NCBI GenBank assembly: GCA_903904195.1 | Contig: CAIVBM010000008.1 | Coordinates: forward strand, 1 to 34,200 | DNA: 34,200 bases | Direction of reading: 5' to 3' | DNA from: an uncultured bacterium | Lineage (GTDB): Bacteria; Patescibacteriota; Minisyncoccia; Phycocordibacterales; UBA9973 | Shown here: positions 29,829-34,200 of the stretch, piece after piece | How the letters are laid out: every line of letters begins with the position of its first letter | How positions within the stretch are numbered: the first letter of the stretch is position 1 | Made by a program: the position numbers and the translations under genes | The notes under the pieces: generated by a model | Told to the model about the DNA's origin: nothing | The model's database searches: none | The model's input: the letters and a program-made list of their open reading frames with translations, nothing else

Positions 29829-29864
29829 GATTTGTCTCCTTGGTTTTTCATGAACTGTTCTTGT

Positions 29865-30707
29865 TTACCGCGATTCGGTTATTACTATAGCACGTTTTTT
29901 AGATGCATCAAACCACTGTATTTTCTTGTCACGTTTAAACCACTGCATCTGTCTTTTTGCATATTGTAGAGTTCCGCTCACTACTTTTTCATAAGTTGGG
30001 TCATTGTATTCAAAACCAAGCTCACTTAGTCTATTTTTTGATAATCTAGTTTGTTTTAATTTTTTAATTTCTTTAAGTAAGCCATCTTGAAACATCTTTT
30101 TTACTCTTTTTTCCACCTTATTTTTCAATTTATCTGATGGTAAATATAATCCAATTTTTATAAATTTATACAGCGGTGAAACCGCTGTAATTTTGGGGAC
30201 TCTACCTAAAACTTTAGCAATTTCAATTGCTCTGATTAATCTGACTTTGTTTTGTGGGTCAATATTTTTTGCGCGTCTTTTATCTAGCTTTTCTAAAATT
30301 TTGAAAAGTTGAAATGTAGATTTTTTATTTAGAATTTTTCTTAATTTTTGATTTGGTGGGACTTCTGGAAAAATGACACCTTTGGTAATAGCATCAATAT
30401 AGAATCCCGTGCCTCCACAAATTATTGGAGTCTTTCCTTTAGAAATTATTTCTTCTATTTTATTTTCAGCTAATTCTTTATATTCTGCGACTGTAAATTT
30501 GCGTTTTGGATTTGCTACATCTATCAGGTGATGGGGAATACCCTTCATCTCTTTCTTGGTGACTTTTCCCGTACCAATATCAAGGCCTTTATAAACTTGT
30601 CTTGAGTCAGCGGAGATTATTTCTCCATTTATCTTTTTAGCTAGTTTTATAGCCAAAGCACTTTTACCTGTAGCAGTCTGGCCTAGAATAACAATAACCT
30701 TTTTCAT
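29865..30707 (-). CDS. miaA: tRNA dimethylallyltransferase
   Basis: VIVILGQTATGKSALAIKLA, GEIISADSRQVYKGLDIGTGKVTKKE, PIICGGTGFYIDAIT. Confidence 0.96.
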   Translation of the reverse strand: MKKVIVILGQTATGKSALAIKLAKKINGEIISADSRQVYKGLDIGTGKVTKKEMKGIPHHLIDVANPKRKFTVAEYKELAENKIEEIISKGKTPIICGGTGFYIDAITKGVIFPEVPPNQKLRKILNKKSTFQLFKILEKLDKRRAKNIDPQNKVRLIRAIEIAKVLGRVPKITAVSPLYKFIKIGLYLPSDKLKNKVEKRVKKMFQDGLLKEIKKLKQTRLSKNRLSELGFEYNDPTYEKVVSGTLQYAKRQMQWFKRDKKIQWFDASKKRAIVITESR

Positions 30708-32242
30708 TAATTTCCTTTTATTATTTTAATGTCTGCGCCGATAGAATTTAGGCGTTCTGCTATTTCTTCATAACCACGATTTATCATATATACGTTTCGT
30801 AGAATAGATGTGCCACTGGCTCCGAGCATTGAAATAAGGATAACCATAGATGGTCGTAACGCTGGAGGACAGACTACTTGAGCAGGTTTTAATGTTGTTC
30901 CACCATTTATATATAAACGGTGCGGGTCTGCTAGAGTAATGTCTGCTCCTAGACGGTTTAAATCAGCTAGATAAATTGCTCTGTTTTCATAAACCCAGTC
31001 ATGAATCATTGTTTGACCTTTTGCTTTTATGGCTATGGGTACAAAGAAAGGCAAGTTGTCTATGTTTATCCCAGGATAAGGATTTGAATGTAGTTTATCG
31101 TCTAAGGCTTTTAGTTTACTTGGAAAGATTTCAATATCTACAAGCTTTGTTCTGCCATTATATGAATAATAGACATCCGAGAGTTTATATTTCAAATTCA
31201 TCCTTTTTAATTTTTCTAATTCTAAAGAAAGGAAATCAATAGGGGAACGAGTTATCGTGATTCTTGAATCAGTAATAATTCCGGCAGAAATAAACATCAT
31301 TGATTCTATTGGGTCTTCGCTATTCCAATATTCTATATTTTTATTTATTTCTGAAATTCCATGAATCGTCAATGACGCAGTGCCTATGCCATCTATTTTT
31401 ACCCCTAGTGCTTCAAGAAAGAAACACACTTCTTGCACCATATAATTTGCGCTAGCAAAACTAACCTTAGTAATCCCGGGGATAAGAGCAGATGCTGTGA
31501 GCACGTTTTCACAAGCTGTGTCACCGGATTCATACATTACTATTTCTGATGGTTTTAGATTTTTAGCTGTTATTTCGTAATTATTTCCTGTAGTTTTTAT
31601 CCTTGCTCCAAGTTTTTCTAATGCATAAATATGAGCGGCGATGGTTCTTTTACCTAGACTGCAACCATGCGCATGGGGAAGAGAAAAAGCAGATAACTTA
31701 TGAATAAGCGGACCAATTAACATCACCACAGAACGTGTTTTGATGGCTGATGTGACGTTGATATTTTCTAGATTAAATTTCTTTGGTGGGGTAATGATGA
31801 GGGTATTATGATCAAGCCATTTTATGTTGACTCCGATACTTTCAAGGATTTCTATGACTCTATAGACTTCTTCAATACGAGCGATGCCGTGCAAAGTAGT
31901 CACACCATCATTTAAAAGTGATGCACACAAAAGTCCCACTGAACCATTTTTAGAAAAGTTAGTTTTAATTTTTCCACTTAATTTTTTTCCTCCTCTTACT
32001 TCAAAATCCATTGATTCGTTTATGGAAACTATCTGATGATCTAAAACATCGCTTATTTTCAATAAAAGTTCGGTAGTAAAATTTTGTTCACCTTTTTCCA
32101 TGCGGGGGATAGAGCTTTGTGAAGTATTGAGTGCTTTTGCAAATTCACCTTGGGTCATACCCCTGTGTTCTCTCAGTTCTTTAATAAAAAACCCTATCTT
32201 TTGCTGTTCTGTCTGCAGATCACCTTTTCGTTCCTTTTTCAT
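30707..32242 (-). CDS. XRE-type HTH fused to MurA-like UDP-GlcNAc 1-carboxyvinyltransferase
   Basis: N-terminal IKELREHRGMTQGEFAKALNTSQSSIPRMEKGEQNFT; C-terminal SKNGSVGLLCASLL, HAHGCSLGKRTIAAHIYALEKLGA, INRGYEEIAERLNSIGADI. Confidence 0.9.
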   Translation of the reverse strand: MKKERKGDLQTEQQKIGFFIKELREHRGMTQGEFAKALNTSQSSIPRMEKGEQNFTTELLLKISDVLDHQIVSINESMDFEVRGGKKLSGKIKTNFSKNGSVGLLCASLLNDGVTTLHGIARIEEVYRVIEILESIGVNIKWLDHNTLIITPPKKFNLENINVTSAIKTRSVVMLIGPLIHKLSAFSLPHAHGCSLGKRTIAAHIYALEKLGARIKTTGNNYEITAKNLKPSEIVMYESGDTACENVLTASALIPGITKVSFASANYMVQEVCFFLEALGVKIDGIGTASLTIHGISEINKNIEYWNSEDPIESMMFISAGIITDSRITITRSPIDFLSLELEKLKRMNLKYKLSDVYYSYNGRTKLVDIEIFPSKLKALDDKLHSNPYPGINIDNLPFFVPIAIKAKGQTMIHDWVYENRAIYLADLNRLGADITLADPHRLYINGGTTLKPAQVVCPPALRPSMVILISMLGASGTSILRNVYMINRGYEEIAERLNSIGADIKIIKGN

Positions 32243-32249
32243 AACAGAC

Positions 32250-32255
32250 AGTATA
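32250..32255 (-). promoter_or_regulatory. -10 TATACT of the XRE-MurA gene, 7 nt before ATG (leaderless)
   Basis: Direct reading on minus strand. Confidence 0.6.
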
Positions 32256-32341
32256 TCTCATATATGATATAATGCAAATAGGCTGTGGATAACTTATTAA
32301 TAAATTGATTTTTGAATAAAATTCAAGTATTATCTATACAA

Positions 32342-32428
32342 GCCCAGGTGGCGGAATTGGTAGACGCGATAGACTCAAAATCTATTGTTGGCAACAACAT
32401 GAGAGTTCGATTCTCTCCCTGGGCACCA
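32342..32428 (+). tRNA. tRNA-Leu (CAA), CCA encoded
   Basis: GCCCAGG/CCTGGGC acceptor, ATAGA-CTCAAAA-TCTAT anticodon arm, long variable arm, GAGAG-TTCGATT-CTCTC T arm. Confidence 0.95.
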
Positions 32429-32467
32429 TAAGTTTTTTTAATTTATATTTTGTGTTAAAATCAATTA

Positions 32468-33463
32468 ATGTCCAACATATATTCAAATTCAATTTTCTGG
32501 GTTGATACAGACAAAATCAAACCAAACCCTTATCAGCCAAGACGAGACTTTGATGAAGTTCGTTTGCAAGATCTAGCAAACTCTATAAAACAGTATGGAG
32601 TGCTTCAGCCACTGACGGTTTCTCGTACAGAGAAAGAAAAAGAAGGCGGAGGGCTAGTCACAGAATACGAACTCATCGCTGGAGAACGCAGACTTCGTGC
32701 AGCTGTTTTGGCAAATGTGTCCCAAGTGCCGGTAATAATCCGTGAAGGTGACACAGCTATTATGAAGCTAGAGCTTGCTATTATTGAAAACTTACAACGT
32801 GAGGATTTAAATGTTGTGGATCGCGCTCGAGCCTTTTTTCGTTTGGCTAGTGAATTCAAATTTACACACAACGAGATAGCAAAGAAAATGGGTAGAAGTA
32901 GAGAGTATGTTTCAAATTCTTTGCGTATTTTAACTTTGCCTGAAGAAATCTTGACTGGTCTAAGAGACGGTAAAATCAGCGAAGGTCACACCAGACCAAT
33001 ACTCATGCTCGCAGATCACCCACAAGAACAATTAGTTTTATTTAAAGAAATTGTTTACAAGAAGATTACAGTGCGTGAGGCAGAACGACTCGCCAGAAAA
33101 ATAGCTTTTGATAGAGTTCGCAAAAAGGAATTTATGCCTGACCCAGAAATAGTAGAGCTCGAAGAAGAGTTTCAAGAAAAGCTTGGAACTAGAGTTCATA
33201 TTGATAGAAAAGAGTTGGGTGGTCAAATCAAGATTGACTATTTTTCCACCGAAGACTTACGCGCTATTTTAGATTTGATAAATAAATCAAATGTAGGAAA
33301 GAAGCCAGAAGATATGCTTGAGAATCATATTACTAATCTACCCCCACAGACAGGAAATGAAGTTGAAGGAAATACATCCGAAGCGCCAGTAGATGACAGA
33401 TCAAAAGAAGAAGTGACTAAAGACGATAGTGAACTCTACAACATTTCTAATTTTAGCTTATAG
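32468..33463 (+). CDS. parB: ParB/Spo0J-like chromosome partitioning protein
   Basis: VDTDKIKPNPYQPRRDF, ELIAGERRLRAAVLA, LAIIENLQREDLNVVDRARAF, GRSREYVSNSLRIL, GHTRPILML. Confidence 0.95.
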   Translation: MSNIYSNSIFWVDTDKIKPNPYQPRRDFDEVRLQDLANSIKQYGVLQPLTVSRTEKEKEGGGLVTEYELIAGERRLRAAVLANVSQVPVIIREGDTAIMKLELAIIENLQREDLNVVDRARAFFRLASEFKFTHNEIAKKMGRSREYVSNSLRILTLPEEILTGLRDGKISEGHTRPILMLADHPQEQLVLFKEIVYKKITVREAERLARKIAFDRVRKKEFMPDPEIVELEEEFQEKLGTRVHIDRKELGGQIKIDYFSTEDLRAILDLINKSNVGKKPEDMLENHITNLPPQTGNEVEGNTSEAPVDDRSKEEVTKDDSELYNISNFSL

Positions 33464-33467
33464 GATT

Positions 33468-34200
33468 TTATGATTTACCGAAAGATTTTAGCTTATTAGC
33501 GAAGCTATTTTTTTCTAGATATGATTTTATGTGCTTTCTAGCGATAGTCGTCTTTGCATATTCAAGCCATTTACTAGATGGATGAGCATCTTTCTTTTTA
33601 ATTATTTCTACGATATCTCTGTTTTTTAAGATAGAAAAAATCTGACTCATTTTTCCATTTATTTTTGCTCCAGAAATATGATTACCAACATCTGAGTGTA
33701 TGTTATAAGCAAAATCTATAGGAGTAGAATTTTCTGGCAGGTCTATTACGTCACCCTCAGGAGTAAAAGCAAATATTCTGTCGCTGAAAAAATCAGCCTT
33801 CAAATTATCTAAGAATTTTTGAGGTTCATTTGGTGTGTAATTTAATCCATTTAATTCTTCTATCCATTTAAATTTAAGTTTGTCATTTTTAATTTTCTTA
33901 CCAGCGTCTTCTTTGTATGCAAAGTGTGCAGCGATACCATGCGCAGCTTCTGCATGCATTTCTCTTGTTCTTATTTGGACTTCTGCAGCCTTACCAGAAC
34001 CGATAAAGATGGTGGAATGGATAGATCTATAGCCGTTTGGTTTTGGAAGTGCTATGTAGTCCTTGATTCTACCTGGAAGCGGGTTCCAGATAGAGTGTAT
34101 GATTCCGAGCACTCTATAACATTCTTCTTCATTTTCTACGACAACACGCAAAGCGATAACATCGTAAATTTTTTCTATTTCCATGTTGTAACGCAAGAGC
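33468..34200 (-). CDS. RelA/SpoT homolog, C-terminal part of synthetase domain plus TGS domain (5' end outside window)
   Basis: IALRVVVENEEECYRVLGIIHSIWNPLPGRIKDYIALPKPNGYRSIHSTIF; RIFAFTPEGDVIDLPENSTPIDFAYNIHSDVG (TGS). Confidence 0.93.
   Translation of the reverse strand, partial: LLRYNMEIEKIYDVIALRVVVENEEECYRVLGIIHSIWNPLPGRIKDYIALPKPNGYRSIHSTIFIGSGKAAEVQIRTREMHAEAAHGIAAHFAYKEDAGKKIKNDKLKFKWIEELNGLNYTPNEPQKFLDNLKADFFSDRIFAFTPEGDVIDLPENSTPIDFAYNIHSDVGNHISGAKINGKMSQIFSILKNRDIVEIIKKKDAHPSSKWLEYAKTTIARKHIKSYLEKNSFANKLKSFGKS

Noticed and set aside
29358-29853. Plus-strand ORFs opposite 29337-29828
   Set aside because: The minus-strand ORF is longer and has SD AAGGAG plus a 3' hairpin; plus ORFs lack start signals

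Overview
The window looks like an AT-rich chromosomal segment of a Patescibacteria/CPR-type (Parcubacteria-like) bacterium. That placement is inferred from gene content and style; there is no rRNA here to confirm it. The core content is ordinary: gatB, class I FBP aldolase, L25, L31, prfA, an RRM protein, a complete F-type ATP synthase operon (atpZ/I-B-E-F-H-A-G-D-C), rsmI, mreB, a holB-like gene, frr, rseP, ddl, alr, L33, an acetolactate-synthase-like gene with an ALDH, miaA, an XRE-HTH/MurA fusion, parB, the 3' part of an RSH gene, and tRNAs Ile(GAT), Trp(CCA) and Leu(CAA). Points worth a second look: (i) a ~150 bp structured element present twice in opposite orientation inside the atp operon (after atpE and after atpD), plus a shorter palindrome after mreB that resembles its ends; (ii) a 571-aa Cys-rich protein built from duplicated zinc-ribbon modules flanking a duplicated central region; (iii) widespread leaderless promoter architecture (-10 hexamer 6-9 nt from ATG), contrasting with a few higher-GC monocistronic genes that carry strong Shine-Dalgarno sites; (iv) a small winged-helix gene flanked by 37-bp direct repeats; (v) palindromes shared between intergenic positions and the holB-like coding region; (vi) an XRE-MurA fusion with a dyad in its own promoter; (vii) a sigma-54-type activator. 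No CRISPR array, transposase or phage module was seen.
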